Of a stretch of 64,000 bases of DNA, positions 11,470-22,181 are shown piece by piece. The notes beneath the pieces were generated by a model. It saw only the letters and a program-made list of their open reading frames with translations, was not told the origin of the DNA and searched no databases. The translations under genes were made by a program, and so were the position numbers. The stretch lies in assembly GCA_047967505.1 (NCBI GenBank), contig CM106539.1; one strand, written 5' to 3'. Each line of letters opens with the position of its first letter. Within the stretch, counting starts at the first letter, position 1. Source of the stretch: Dipteris shenzhenensis (Eukaryota > Polypodiophyta > Polypodiopsida > Gleicheniales).

Positions 11470-12300
11470 AGGGCACGTATGCTTTGCTCTCTTTGAGCAT
11501 GTCAAAGAGAGTTATTGCAAATTCTCACAGACATATCTATATTCTTCCTCTGTTTGTACCATGGCAATTTTCAAGGACTAACATTTACAAGAATACATGT
11601 TAGTATGAAGGATTTAGATGCTACATTCCAAACCTACCAAAATAAGAGAAACAATAAGTAGTGAAATGGCAAAAGGGATGCCTTCTCTTGAGGCCCACTT
11701 TACTCTTCCTAGAAACCAATGCTCATTTTTGTTGATCAAAATTCTTGGTCTTCTCTAGTTACTTCTTAACTTTTTTCCAATCTTCATTGTGGGCCCAAGC
11801 AGGCTTGGCTTTCTTATTTTTTGTTGCCCAATGTATTTGTTCTTTTCTTGATTTGAGTAGTACATCCATCTTTTGCAACATCCAATGGACTCAAACTCCT
11901 ACTCCAAAGGCATGAATTCTTGTCTCAATCATGGATGTTTTTACTGAATCTATGCTTATATATTAATATAAAGTCTTGCCAAAAGTTTATCGAGCTTTCT
12001 TTTTTAAAGTTTCACAATGTTGGTACAATCTAATACACTTTTCTATATTTTCTTTTGAATTTTGGACTAAAAAAGAAAATCTTGGCAAAAATTTAATCTT
12101 TTTTGCATAAAAGTTTCAAATTCTAGGGAATGTTTCAAATTTTTATTTTTATTAGGGCATTCAAACTTTTGACACCAATATAAAAATTTAGCTTCTTGAC
12201 AAAACTAACTTGAAAAAATCATCCATTGCCTCAATTTCATCAACACCCAATCATTCTTTTTCATTATGTTTCCAAATGCCCTCCATTACCTTCTTGAAGG
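11470..12300. other. No gene recognised
   Basis: AT-rich flank to the right of the gag-only element, starting with the second AGGGC target copy. I see no domain on either strand. Confidence 0.4.
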
Positions 12301-12435
12301 AGGAGCTACAAAGCTGGTGCATTTAGTTTGGTCATCAACATTGTAGGGAAGAGTGGTGAAAGTTTGTGGGCCAGTTTTGGTCGTGGTATAGCTGAGGCAC
12401 TTCCAACTCTCAAACTATAGCATCTATGCCAACAC

Positions 12436-12477
<42 letters not shown>

Positions 12478-12620
12478 GGTCCCAAAGTATCTTTGGAGAT
12501 AGAGGAGGAAGGTGGTGTATTCTCTCGTTTTCCTCTTTTCTCTTTGAATTCATGAAATATATGTCGGTAATGTGGATATAAGCATGTGAGTAACTTACTC
12601 ACCTTCTCTAGTACTACTCA
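12301..12620 (+). repeat. Putative LTR end with CT microsatellite
   Basis: Sequence ending in 'actactca' at 12620 lies 3 bases before a primer-binding site, so an LTR should end here. It contains a (CT)n run at 12439-12476. The left boundary is a guess, since I found no partner LTR. Confidence 0.4.
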
Positions 12621-12623
12621 AGA

Positions 12624-12638
12624 TGGTATCAGAGTGTC
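12624..12638 (+). promoter_or_regulatory. Primer-binding site, tRNA-iMet
   Basis: TGGTATCAGAGTGTC matches the plant copia primer site at its first 11 positions. It is followed by purine-rich DNA with no gag frame, so the element, if real, is non-coding or truncated. Confidence 0.65.
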
Positions 12639-12699
12639 TCTTTTCCCCTTCCTTCTTGTCTTTGCTTGCCATATTGGATTCAAAGACACATCATTTGAA

Positions 12700-13830
12700 G
12701 TTACATTCAAAGGAATGGGAGGATGGAGTGAATGGAAGGAAACGATGGAGGGGTGGGTGGGGGAGAGGATTTAGGGGTGGATAGGTGAGTAAATGAAGAA
12801 TAAGGATTGAAGTTAGAATATTGGGAGGGGATGGGAGGAAGGGATTTGGGTTGGGAAATTAAGGGAAAATTAGAGTCGAGGGTGGGATCAATTTATGGAG
12901 TGGGGATGGAAGGGGTTGGATGGGAATGAGAGGAGGGGCTAATAGTGGGAGGGAGAAGCATAAAGGGATTTCAAGGATGGGGTGCATGGGAAGGATTGGA
13001 AAAAGGGTAGCATGGGACACATGGAGGGATGAGGGGGGAGGATGAGAGATGCGTGAGAGGATAATAGAGGTAGGAGATAGAACATAGGGGTGGATGGGGG
13101 TAGAGGATATAGGATAATTTTAGAGGGCAAAGTGCTTGAAAAATGAAAGCTACATGAAGGAAATAGAGGATAGGGGATGAGGGTAGAGGATAGGGACAAG
13201 GGTTTAACAAAGAGTATGAGGGGATGACGATTAGGGAAGGGAGGGGAAAGAATGAGGATAGAGGAAGGATGGATATGAGAGATACATGGAGGAGAGGGAG
13301 AGGCAGATGGGATAGTTCTAAATACATAGGAAAAGGGTAGGATAGGGATGAATTTGAGGATAGGATACGGGAAGAGTTAGCATAGGGGAAGTGTGGATAG
13401 GGGCCTGAATGAGACCCGAATGAGAGATGCAGGGGGAAGGTACATAAAGTTAAATTTAGGGATGGGGTACGTGGATAAAGAAATGACTTTACCTAAGGAA
13501 GGGGAAAGCATGAGGAAATGGAAAGGATAGGAAATAAGGGGATAAAGAAGGGAGTGACCGAATGGATAGTAATAGGGATTTAGGATATATGGGATGAGAG
13601 GGAAATAATAATAGGGAAAGAAGGGAATAGAGAGGGCCTATGGGAAGGAGAAGGGGAAGGGGGAGGGTATGGATTTGGAAAGTGATAGGTAGGGAAAAGG
13701 GAAGGGAAAGGATAAGCATGGGAAGATGAATCATGAAGAGGGAGAGGAATCATGAAAGGGAGAAGAGGAGGGAGGGGAAGGAGAGGGAGAATGGAGAGAG
13801 GAGGAAAGGGAGGCAAGAGAAGGCCTCTTC
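12700..13830 (+). repeat. 1.1-kb purine-rich tract
   Basis: The plus strand is strongly enriched in A and G, built from irregular units such as gggatgag, gaggatag and gggaagg. GGG runs are frequent. Minus-strand frames through it (12939-13327, 13489-13816) are Ser, Leu and Pro rich artefacts. No true repeat period is visible. It lies inside a possible LTR element whose primer site is at 12624. Confidence 0.85.
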
Positions 13831-13917
13831 TTTTCTCCCTTTCCTCCTCCCTTCATTCTTGCTCTCCCCCCTCTTCTTCCTTCCATAAGTCCCCTCCCTC
13901 CTCCCCCTTCTCATCTT
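13831..13917 (+). repeat. Pyrimidine-rich arm facing the purine tract
   Basis: At about 13829 (aaggcctct) the strand bias flips to C and T. The reverse complement of 13770-13829 resembles this stretch (both hold a ctccctttcctcctc block), giving an imperfect inverted repeat centred on GGCC. Confidence 0.7.
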
Positions 13918-14149
13918 TACTAAAAAAACGAAGCATAGAAACTCCTAAAAGCAAGAGTTTGAAAAGAGAATGAAAACCTTGAAACAAAAGTCACCTGATA
14001 CACTTGTTTCATTTCAAATATGGAGGGTAGAATGTGTCTCCTTACCTAGTATAGGTGTGTCTCCGAAGTAGTAAAAAGGGGAGAGCTATATGCAAAGTTT
14101 GAAGGGATGAGAATAACCAGATTGGAAGATTGCAAGTCCTTAAGTGAAA

Positions 14150-14340
14150 GCGATGGGATTCGACCTAGAAATTTTTATCTGCACAATGTTGATATTAGCA
14201 TAAATATTTTTGTTAAATATTTGCATCACTATTTCACTCGATATTTCTATTGCAAATTGTGTAATTATGAAAATTTTCCAATTTTCAAATTCCTCTCCCT
14301 TCGAATTCTTGATAAAGTTTGAAAAATATTGACATCTATT
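14150..14340. repeat. AT-rich degenerate repeat
   Basis: Contains 'gatattagcataaatattt' and related blocks that resemble the AT-rich repeat at 8130-8350. No coding signal. Confidence 0.4.
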
Positions 14341-15252
14341 AGATTGTGAAATTTTGGCACCTAGGAGTAAATCCCTAGTGGCATGCATGGGGACATGTGT
14401 GGGTCCACAAATTGATTAGTTTTAATAGGTAAGGCAAAGTGCATGGCTCTATGTCTTGTATGGGAACAAAAACTTGATGTGCCTCTAGCCAACAAAACTA
14501 CATGTACATGGTATCGAAGAGAGAAAGCATACATTTAATAAAGTACATTAGGAGTTCTATCATTGAATTTGGAATGCTAGAGGTGAGGGAGGAGGGTATA
14601 GAGGGAGAAGAGGAACATATACAAAAACACTGTGGGTAGTATCGGATGTGGGTAGAATGCATGTCCATCTTTGGTGCATATTTTGGAACTAATGGTAGTG
14701 TTCTACCCACATTCGATAATAGAATTCCTAGCATCCCTATAAACTTCTTTAGCTACATGCCACTCTCTCCAATACAATGTTGTAGTTTCATTGGCTATGA
14801 AGTATGTGTCCATGCCTGTTTGCTCTTGGATGCCATTCTACAAAGAAAACTGGTAAGGAATGGTGTAAATCAGGTTTGGAAATAAAAAAGCCTCGATCTC
14901 AAACCATTGTTACTTACAATGTTTCACACAAGGAAACCCACAATTCTCACAAGAATACACCTAGAAAATAGTTAATGTTTTCCTTCTCTACTACGGGAGA
15001 CCATAATGATATCCAATCCACATCTAACTCTATGAGAACATGCTATCTTTTACCCATGCATTTTATGAGGTAAATTGACACGTGTTTGATTAGTAAAGAA
15101 AGATCACAACATCGAAATAGTAAATCATTTCATTGATGCTTTTGTTAATGAGAATATTGATGAAATAGCCAAGTAGTACAAATTTTCAATATTTGGATTC
15201 ATCTTATGCATTTTTTGTCATTGAACCAAGATTTTGTGATTGTTCTTTTTGT
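14341..15252. other. No gene recognised
   Basis: A 'tggtatcgaagag' sequence at 14509 is only loosely like a primer site. It could mark the 5' end of the copia relic that follows, but no LTR start is visible. Confidence 0.35.
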
Positions 15253-17612
15253 AGATGTCTTCAAGCTTATCTACATTTGAAGAAGACACTAATAAAGGGA
15301 ATCTTTATCACTGGGCCTTATGTGTGCAAGGCATGAAGATGTTATATGGAGACTATGGACCATATCAATGATACACAAAAAAAAAATCTGCATCCAACAT
15401 TTACGAGAGCTTGAGTTGAATGATGAGGTATAAAATCCATTTTTGCTATGTTTGCAATTGTAATAGCAATGCTTTCTTGTACATGACTTTTCCAAGTCAA
15501 TCATAGTAAAGCCTTCTTATGTAGGGAGATGAGCTTATTCTAATTAAGTTGGTGGTGGGTGATTAAAGTCCAATCATAATGCTTGAGAACGTTCTTCCTT
15601 ACTACTATGGACTTTGCATGTTCTTTGTGGAAAAATGTGTCCTCTTTTGAATTATGCAATTCTAGTGAAGTGGTCATCATCAACAACAAAATTAGCAACA
15701 AAGTCAAAATCAGCATCAACATTATCCTTAGCAACACCAGCATCAGCAAATAGTAAATCATTCCAACAGAGGAAGATTCCAAGGATGAGGGAATGCATCC
15801 ACCAATGTGTCAACATTCAGTGCAATTACTATCATAAGTTTGGAGACTATGAAAGAGATCGCCACAAGAAGCAGTCGACCAAGGTGGTCAATGCTACAGC
15901 AATCGAGGGAATTTCCGTGGAAGAAAAAAACATCACGCTGGACATTCAAGTCACAGTCATCATCCAATGAACCTGAAAATATGTTTCTTACAAGCGAGGA
16001 TATGCAGAAGACTAAAACAGTTTATATTGACATAGATTGCAATTCGAAAGGAGAATACAGCTATCAAGTCAACTAAGCAGATCAAGATTATTGGTACATC
16101 AACAGTGGCGCATCATCTCATATGACAAAGCATCAAGAATGGTTCACAAAGATGAAACCATTAGAAGGCCAGAAGAATGTTATCTACACTGCAGATAACA
16201 CACCAAATCTAGTTCAACAGAAAGGCATTATCTCGATGAACAATTTCACTAGTAGGAAAAGATTGGCAAAATATGTACTCTATGTTCCAAAACTCAGCAA
16301 GAACCTGTTGTCAGTAGGTCAAATGATGGAACACAACTACTGAGTCGAGATGAGTGCATGATCAGAAACAAATCCAGAGGATATCAACCTCAACAGATGC
16401 CACTATCCACAAAATGGCAGAAGAGATATGGACATGTCAATTTCAAAAGCTTGATAGAGCTCATAAATTAGAATATGGCAATTGGAATTCCTAAGCTTTA
16501 GTTTCTTGAAAAAGTTTGTGAAGCATGTTAGTTTGTAGACAAACGCGAACCAATTTTGGTAGAAGCACCTCTCGAGCATGAGGTATTCTTAATTTGATAC
16601 ATACAGATGTATGGGGTTCTTCCTAGACCCGTAGCATCAATGGTTCACTTTAGTACTTGACTTTCATCGATGACTACAACAGATATTGTTGGGTCTACTT
16701 TTTGAAAGAGAATTCTAAAGTCTTTTCTAGATCTCAAGAATTCAAAGCCATGGTTGAAAACTAGACATGCAAAAAGATCAAAGTCATGAGATCAGATAGA
16801 GGAGGTGAATACATGTCTTTAGCATTCATGACCTTTTGCAAAAGTCACGGCATTCGAAGACAATTCACATGTACAAATACTCCTCACCAGAATGCAAGAG
16901 CTAAAAGGAGGAATGGTACTTTAGCAGATAGTCCTAGCAATGCTCAGTGACAAGCATCTTCCAAATCAGTATTGGGCAAAAGCAATAGCCACTGCAAACT
17001 ATAAACTAATTTAGTGTATGACACCTTATGAAGCATTCATTGGACACAAGCCACACATTGGTCATCCTCACATATTTGGTTGCATAGCATATGCCCACAT
17101 ACATGATGATCATCGCGTAAGAAATTGGATGTGAAGTCACGTAAATGCATCATGGTTGGCTACGATGAAGAGAGCAAGGCATACAAGTTGTATGATCCCA
17201 TCAACTGAAAGGTCATTATCTCCAGAGATGTAATCTTTGATGAGGAATTAGAATGAAAAACCTCAAATACATAGGAGATAAATGCACCGATTACACAGTC
17301 ATCTACAGAAAATTTTGATGAAGATGAAATTACTTTGATGATCAAAGCTAGCAACAATATATTGTGATAATAAATCGGCTCAAGCATTGGCCAAGAATCC
17401 AGTATTTCACTCCAGGACCAAGCACATTGATGTCAGAGAGCACTTCATTAGAGAAAGAGTGTTACTTGGTGACATCACACTACAACATTGTGATAGCAAA
17501 GAGAATGTTGCAAACATATTTACCGAACCACTCGATAAAGAGATTTTCGAGAAGCACCGACAAGCTCTTGGTTTGACTTAGAGGAAGGACATTCCCATTA
17601 AAGGGGTGTGAT
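15253..17612 (+). mobile_element. Ty1/copia relic lacking RT
   Basis: Parts appear in order. Possible gag N-terminus at about 15253. A decayed zinc knuckle at about 15825 (CNYYHKFGDYERDR, second Cys lost). Protease motif 'YINSGASSHMTKH' near 16093, where the catalytic Asp is Asn. 'VPKLSKNLLSVGQ' follows at about 16285. The integrase core, broken across frames, spans about 16.4-17.25 kb, including a region reading 'HPHIFGCIAYAH' near 17066. Then the frame jumps at about 17360 to the very end of RNase H (ALAKNPVFHSRTKHID, 17387-17581). The whole RT and most of RNase H are deleted. A purine run and TGATGG at about 17610 may start the 3' LTR. Confidence 0.7.
17387..17581 (+). pseudogene. copia RNase H C-terminal fragment
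   Basis: The frame reads 'AKNPVFHSRTKHIDVREHF', then 'DSKENVANIFTEPL' and 'FEKHRQALGLT', the standard last 60 residues of copia polyproteins. It ends at a natural stop followed about 25 bases later by a purine run. It remains open although the upstream parts of the same element are broken. Confidence 0.8.
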
Positions 17613-18470
17613 GGAATATAATGCTCAGTCCTTCTTCGATTCCCCATAATCATCATCTTGAGGGAAGGCCCCATGTGCTATATCTCGTACCACACATTGG
17701 AAGGGATCATGTGGGACCACGTTCTCGGTGCTCTTTTGCAGCAACATCAGTTGTCTAATCTCCCTTAGGACCCTCGCTACTAGCTTTGCTCTGTGTGGCT
17801 TCCTAACTCTTGGTGGAGACCGTACAAGTACCCAAACATGGCTCCATGGCCTCTTATCTGCTTTGAACTTCTTGTTTCACTCTTCTCTGCACTAATCCTC
17901 CTCTCGTGGATGACTTGAGCTTGCACGTTTTTGGAAGTCCTTGTGATGGGGCTTCCTTGGCATCTACTTTATCCTGACCCCCCACGATTGCACGGGCACA
18001 GGAACTATGTCCATCATTGGGCTCTATCACCGGGGTAAGGATGATGATGCTCTTTCTTGCAGTTTGTTGAATCCTCTCCGGAAGCTTCCCGATATTGCGG
18101 AGGTTCTCAAAAATAGTTTGCTCATTTGGGGGAGTCCTCTCACGGGAGCCCTCCTGGGAGTTGGGGGTTGACTAATGGGATTTTGGGGAGGGCTCATGGG
18201 AGTTGTTGGAGGGAACATGCTCTTGGGACTTGGGGGAGGGCTCACACCATATCTCAATACCTCCCCTTGGTGCCATGATCCATTGGCTACTGCAAGGTGG
18301 TCAGATGTGAGTTACAAATCCATCACCTCCCCTTAGTGCATACCTTGCTACTTAAGGTGGTCAGGTTTGATTACAAGAATATAGGCTAAAGGTGAAAAGG
18401 ATTTTACTTCTCAATACATGTTGTTGTTGTCATTGTGCTCATGGCTTGATGATGACTCCACATAGTTGAT
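17613..18470. other. Possible 3' LTR and unassigned sequence
   Basis: The first part may be the 3' LTR of the copia relic to the left, but no partner LTR was found. A Pro-rich minus-strand frame at 18027-18257 has no recognisable domain. Confidence 0.35.
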
Positions 18471-19203
18471 CTATTGGTTCTTCAATATGTATTCTTCTTC
18501 TTTGTGTCCCAGCTTCTTGCAATGGTGACACTTTGGTTTGTTCTTTAGTCTACAATCACTTTGATAGCGACCCATCCTTCTGCAATGGTAACACGTTGTT
18601 GATGCTTTGCTGAACAATGCTTGTTCTTCATGATTACTGCTATGTGTTGATGTAGTAGCTGATGTTGATGCCTTCAACACTCTCTTTCTCAAAAAGAGAT
18701 GATACGCATTCCTCAAACTTTGGATTTGGAATATTCTTCAACGTGGTTGTCAGTGCGTTGTACTCTTCAGGCATGCTTTAAAGGAGGATTGTTTCTCCTA
18801 ATTTTGCATTTATGCCTTCTAATTGGGTCATAATGCTTTTGATCATCTTGACAAATTATGCCATAGATTCATTGAAGCTCATGTGCAAACCATAGAATTC
18901 AATATTAAGATGAATTTCTTAGTTCTTTGCTTTTGCACCAAACAATGTGTTCAACTCATCCCATGCATCTTTAGCATGATCCTTAGAGTCTATGTGATGA
19001 ATTATGTTTGGACCCAAGTGGAAGCCAATGAGTCATAGTGCTGCTTTGTATTTTTCCTTTCAGGATTCATTTTGTATAGTGTGTATGTCTGCTTTTATAG
19101 CCTTCCAAAGCTTTTGATGCATTAGGAGATATTTCATTTGTGTAGACCAGGTGTGAAATCCTTCCCTAGTGAACCTCTCAACTGTTGGGGTACATATTGC
19201 CAT
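18471..19203 (-). pseudogene. copia-type gag, minus strand
   Basis: The minus-strand frame starts at ATG 19203-19201 (MAICTPTVERFTREGFHTW) and carries the UBN2-type capsid region, with 'DAWDELNTLFGAKAK' and 'SMPEEYNALTTTLKNIPNP'. It has five in-frame stops and one frameshift near 18720. Two zinc knuckles follow at about 18590-18480. CYHCRRMGRYQSDC has Arg in place of the zinc-binding His, and CHHCKKLGHKEEEY has Tyr in place of the last Cys. The upstream leader continues to the right, is cut by the copia at 19825-25736, and resumes to a primer site at 26403-26414. It resembles the gag of the 9-kb element in layout. Confidence 0.75.
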
Positions 19204-19824
19204 GGCAAAGTTGAAAGGTCTTACCACTTGAAGAAACTTTCAAATCTGTGGTAGTGTCTAATTGCATATAACCAAATTGACTTGATAAGCATGTAGAGCT
19301 AAAAAAGATGATCACTTTTCCTTTTTGGAGCAAGTGCAAATTCTTTTTGGATTGCAAGTTATGGCTTGTCAAAGTTTTAATCAAGAAAAGGCCCTTGATG
19401 ATATGGCAAAGGGATTCATATGTAGAATAAAAAGTGTGCCTAGCAAGAGCTATGTGCTTAGGTGGCACTGAGTTGACTAAACCCTTGACCTAACCCAGCT
19501 TGTAAAAACTTGATTGGTGAGTTAACCTAACCAGACATACTCAACCAAGGTTAAAGACACTAAACCATGGTTAGTTTTAATCTTGCCATGTGTCAATTGT
19601 GGGGAACCTTAGGAGACCTTTGAAATTCTAAGGCAAGGTGACTTGGTCTTGTGAAAATCTGCACGATGGCATTGCGAGAGGATGAAGTTGATGTTTTGAT
19701 CTTGCTGCTCTCGCAAAACCCGCCTCTCTATTGATGAGACTCTTCTCCAACTCTTCTCCTTCATCTCTGTCAAAGTTGTTGCTGCTGTGGATGTTTGTCA
19801 TGGTATGTGATCAGTTGCCACTGA
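19204..19824 (-). other. Leader of the minus-strand gag element, gene-proximal half
   Basis: Non-coding sequence between gag and the insertion point of the 19.8-kb copia. A block at about 19435-19475 (gtgcctagcaagagc, then gtgcttaggtggca) also occurs in reverse near 45020-45070, upstream of another copia gag. The two leaders therefore look related. Confidence 0.5.
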
Positions 19825-19995
19825 TGTGGGGGTTAAAGATCACTGTGCCTTTACCCCGATTATGTACAATACTCAAACACATATATAAATGAATGAAAAA
19901 GAAGATTAGGGTGGTTTTGCACCCACCAAAACTTGTGTGGCTCTCTATTTCTCTCTCTCCCTCTTCTGTTCTTGCTTCCGTTGAGAGCACTCTCA
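19825..19995 (+). repeat. Left LTR of the 19.8-kb copia (171 bp)
   Basis: Starts TGTGGGGG and ends CTCTCA. A TATATAAA box lies near 19881-19888. It differs from the right LTR by 7 transitions and no indels. Confidence 0.93.
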
Positions 19996-19997
19996 AC

Positions 19998-21449
19998 TAG
20001 TATTAGAGCCCGGGTGATCTAATTTAGCATGCGTGAATGCTGGAAGCTCAGCAGCTTTGTGGGAGGAAGGAGAAGCTCTGTGGAAAGATTTGTGGGGGAC
20101 TTTACTTACATTCGAGTGTGCAGAGACCTTGGAGGAACCTTTGGAAAAGTCACTTTGGCTTTGCGAAGTGGTTTTGAGAGCCTGTTAAGTGGTTTCAAAG
20201 AAAAAGTCGTTTTCTGAGCTTTTCCCTGTTCCGTTCGATGACAGAGACTCCGTATTGACTTGTAGAGGCAACTATTACTTGCTTTTGGTGTCCACTTCAC
20301 TTCAGGAGCTTGGAAACACCTTCATTCTTGAATCTGGGATCATTTCATTGGATTTCTAACTCACTGTGTCAGTTCCTACGTTTTTCTACCCGGGTGTTGG
20401 AACTCAAGTTTGGAGCAACCATTTGCAGATCTGTCAGTTTCGGTGGACTCAGGAGGTCCTAAAACTTCTATGTTGCTCATCATTCGCACTCTGGTGGAGT
20501 TTACAAACAACTCTGTTTCCAAAAACGTTTTTCAGTCCGTGTGTTGGACCCAGTGATTGAGACCACGGTTTCTAAAACCGTCTATCCCATTGCATTTCGG
20601 ACGCCTAAAAACCCCTACCTATCAGTTCTTATGCGATTCGGTGGAGGATTTTTAGAGTTATAGATCTCTGTGTATTGGATTTCGTCTCTCTATTATGCAT
20701 TTTTCATTCTAAGGTTTTGAAACCTTAGATTTATGCCACATGACAGTGGATAAGTGTTGACTCCCATTTCTCACTCATCGGTTGGGATTTTGGAGTTCCG
20801 GCAGAAGAGAGATATTTGCAGATTTTCTTGCTGAGTGCGATTATGCAATGGTGCCCATGTTTTGAGGCATCTCAGGTTCTATTTTCAGTAGCGGTCATTA
20901 CTGTGGGACTATGATTTCTTGAGCATACCTTATGCAGATCACTCTGGTTGTAGTTTGAGCAATGTGCGCTCATTCGTGGTGTGCATTGGGTTGCAGTGGA
21001 TGATTTATAGGCCATTTGGATGCATTGTGGTCCTTATTGGATGCGTTGATAGGCCCAAATTGCCTTGTGGGATGCTATTTTTATGGATGCTTTGCACATG
21101 GATGCTATTTTATGCTGAGGGACAGCTTTGACACATTGCAGGTGATGCACTGATAGTGCTATGCTCTCTTGGATGAGATATTATTGATGCATATGCCAGT
21201 GGACGGTGTTTATGCTTGAGTCATTTGGCACTTATTGGCATTTTGGATTGCCATTGCAGTTGGCATTTTATTTTGGGCCAGATTTGCTCATATGGATGCA
21301 TAGTATATGCACATGAGTCAGATGCTTTGAGACATGAGTTTTGGTGATATTTCACTCTATTGTGGCATACACATTTGGGTGCACTAGGTATTTGGTGTGA
21401 TTCTCTCTTGTAGGCACTAGCATTTGGGAATTTTTGCTTCATTTGCACC
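19998..21449 (+). other. Long 5' leader of the 19.8-kb copia
   Basis: About 1.45 kb separate the primer site from the gag ATG. Only short frames occur and none has a domain. The stretch at 21000-21350 is rich in 'tggatgc', 'atgca' and 'tttgg' words. Confidence 0.7.
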
Positions 21450-22181
21450 ATGGCATCCTCTTCCATGTCTGAAAAGGAGTTTTTTAGCATTAAAAAGTTT
21501 GATGGGACAAACTTTTCTTTGTGGAAAGAACAAATAATGGATGTGCTTATTCAAAAGAAGCAAATTAAACCCTTGGCAGGTATTGAAGCTAAGCCTGCAA
21601 ATATGTCTAAGGATGACTGGAATGAGTTGGATGCATTAGCAAAGTCTACTATTAGACTTCATCTTGCAGAGTCAGTTTATTTCACAGTAGTAAATGAGCA
21701 GGCTACAGAAGATTTGTGGAAGAAACTATGTGCCACTTATGAGAAGGAAACTGCCTCTAATAAAGTTTACCTCATGAAGAGGTTGTTTGAGCTGCAGTTG
21801 AAGGAAGGGGTCTCCATTGCTTCTCACTTGAATGAATTGAATATTATTTTCAGCAAGCTTCAGGCTCAGAAGATGAATTTTGATGCGGAGACTAAGGCAA
21901 TATTTCTCTTATGTTCATTGCCATCCTCATGGGATACCTTCCATACAGCTGTCAGTAACTCTGCACCTGGTGGAGTACTGAAATTTGATGATGTTGTGGG
22001 TAGCTTGTTGGCTGAGGAGATTAGACGGAAGTCTATAGATGGCAACAAGCAGGATGCAGCCTTAAATGTGCAAAGGCGTAGATCACAGTTCAGGGGGAAG
22101 TCCCAAGAAAGAGGGAAGTCTCATAGCAAATCCAGGGCATGGAACATTGAGTGTTCCATTGTGGCAAGAAGGGCCATATGA
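21450..22181 (+). pseudogene. copia gag with frameshifted zinc knuckle
   Basis: The ATG at 21450 has a good context (ACCATGG). The protein starts MASSSMSEKEFFSIKKFDG and then reads 'NFSLWKEQIMDVL', the opening of the UBN2 capsid domain, which spans roughly residues 10 to 200. A basic Arg and Ser rich region follows. The zinc knuckle is broken because one T is missing near 22155. Downstream, the other frame carries on with HCGKKGHMKKDC. Before that deletion the frame would have continued into the pol part. This is the lesion that separates gag from pol. Confidence 0.88.

Noticed and set aside
12939-13816. Several long minus-strand frames rich in Ser, Leu and Pro
   Set aside because: They cover purine-rich plus-strand DNA and overlap each other in two frames. 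The composition follows from the base bias and no domain is present. The same holds for 8483-8710, 27708-28177 and 59433-59823.
14509-14521. TGGTATCGAAGAG as a primer-binding site
   Set aside because: Only the first 7 bases fit, no LTR edge partner was found, and a similar string at 43025 lies inside the CACTA relic, so chance is likely.
18027-18257. Pro-rich minus-strand frame with continuing open stretches to about 17690
   Set aside because: It reads plausibly in part but has several stops and no recognisable motif. Not enough to call a gene.
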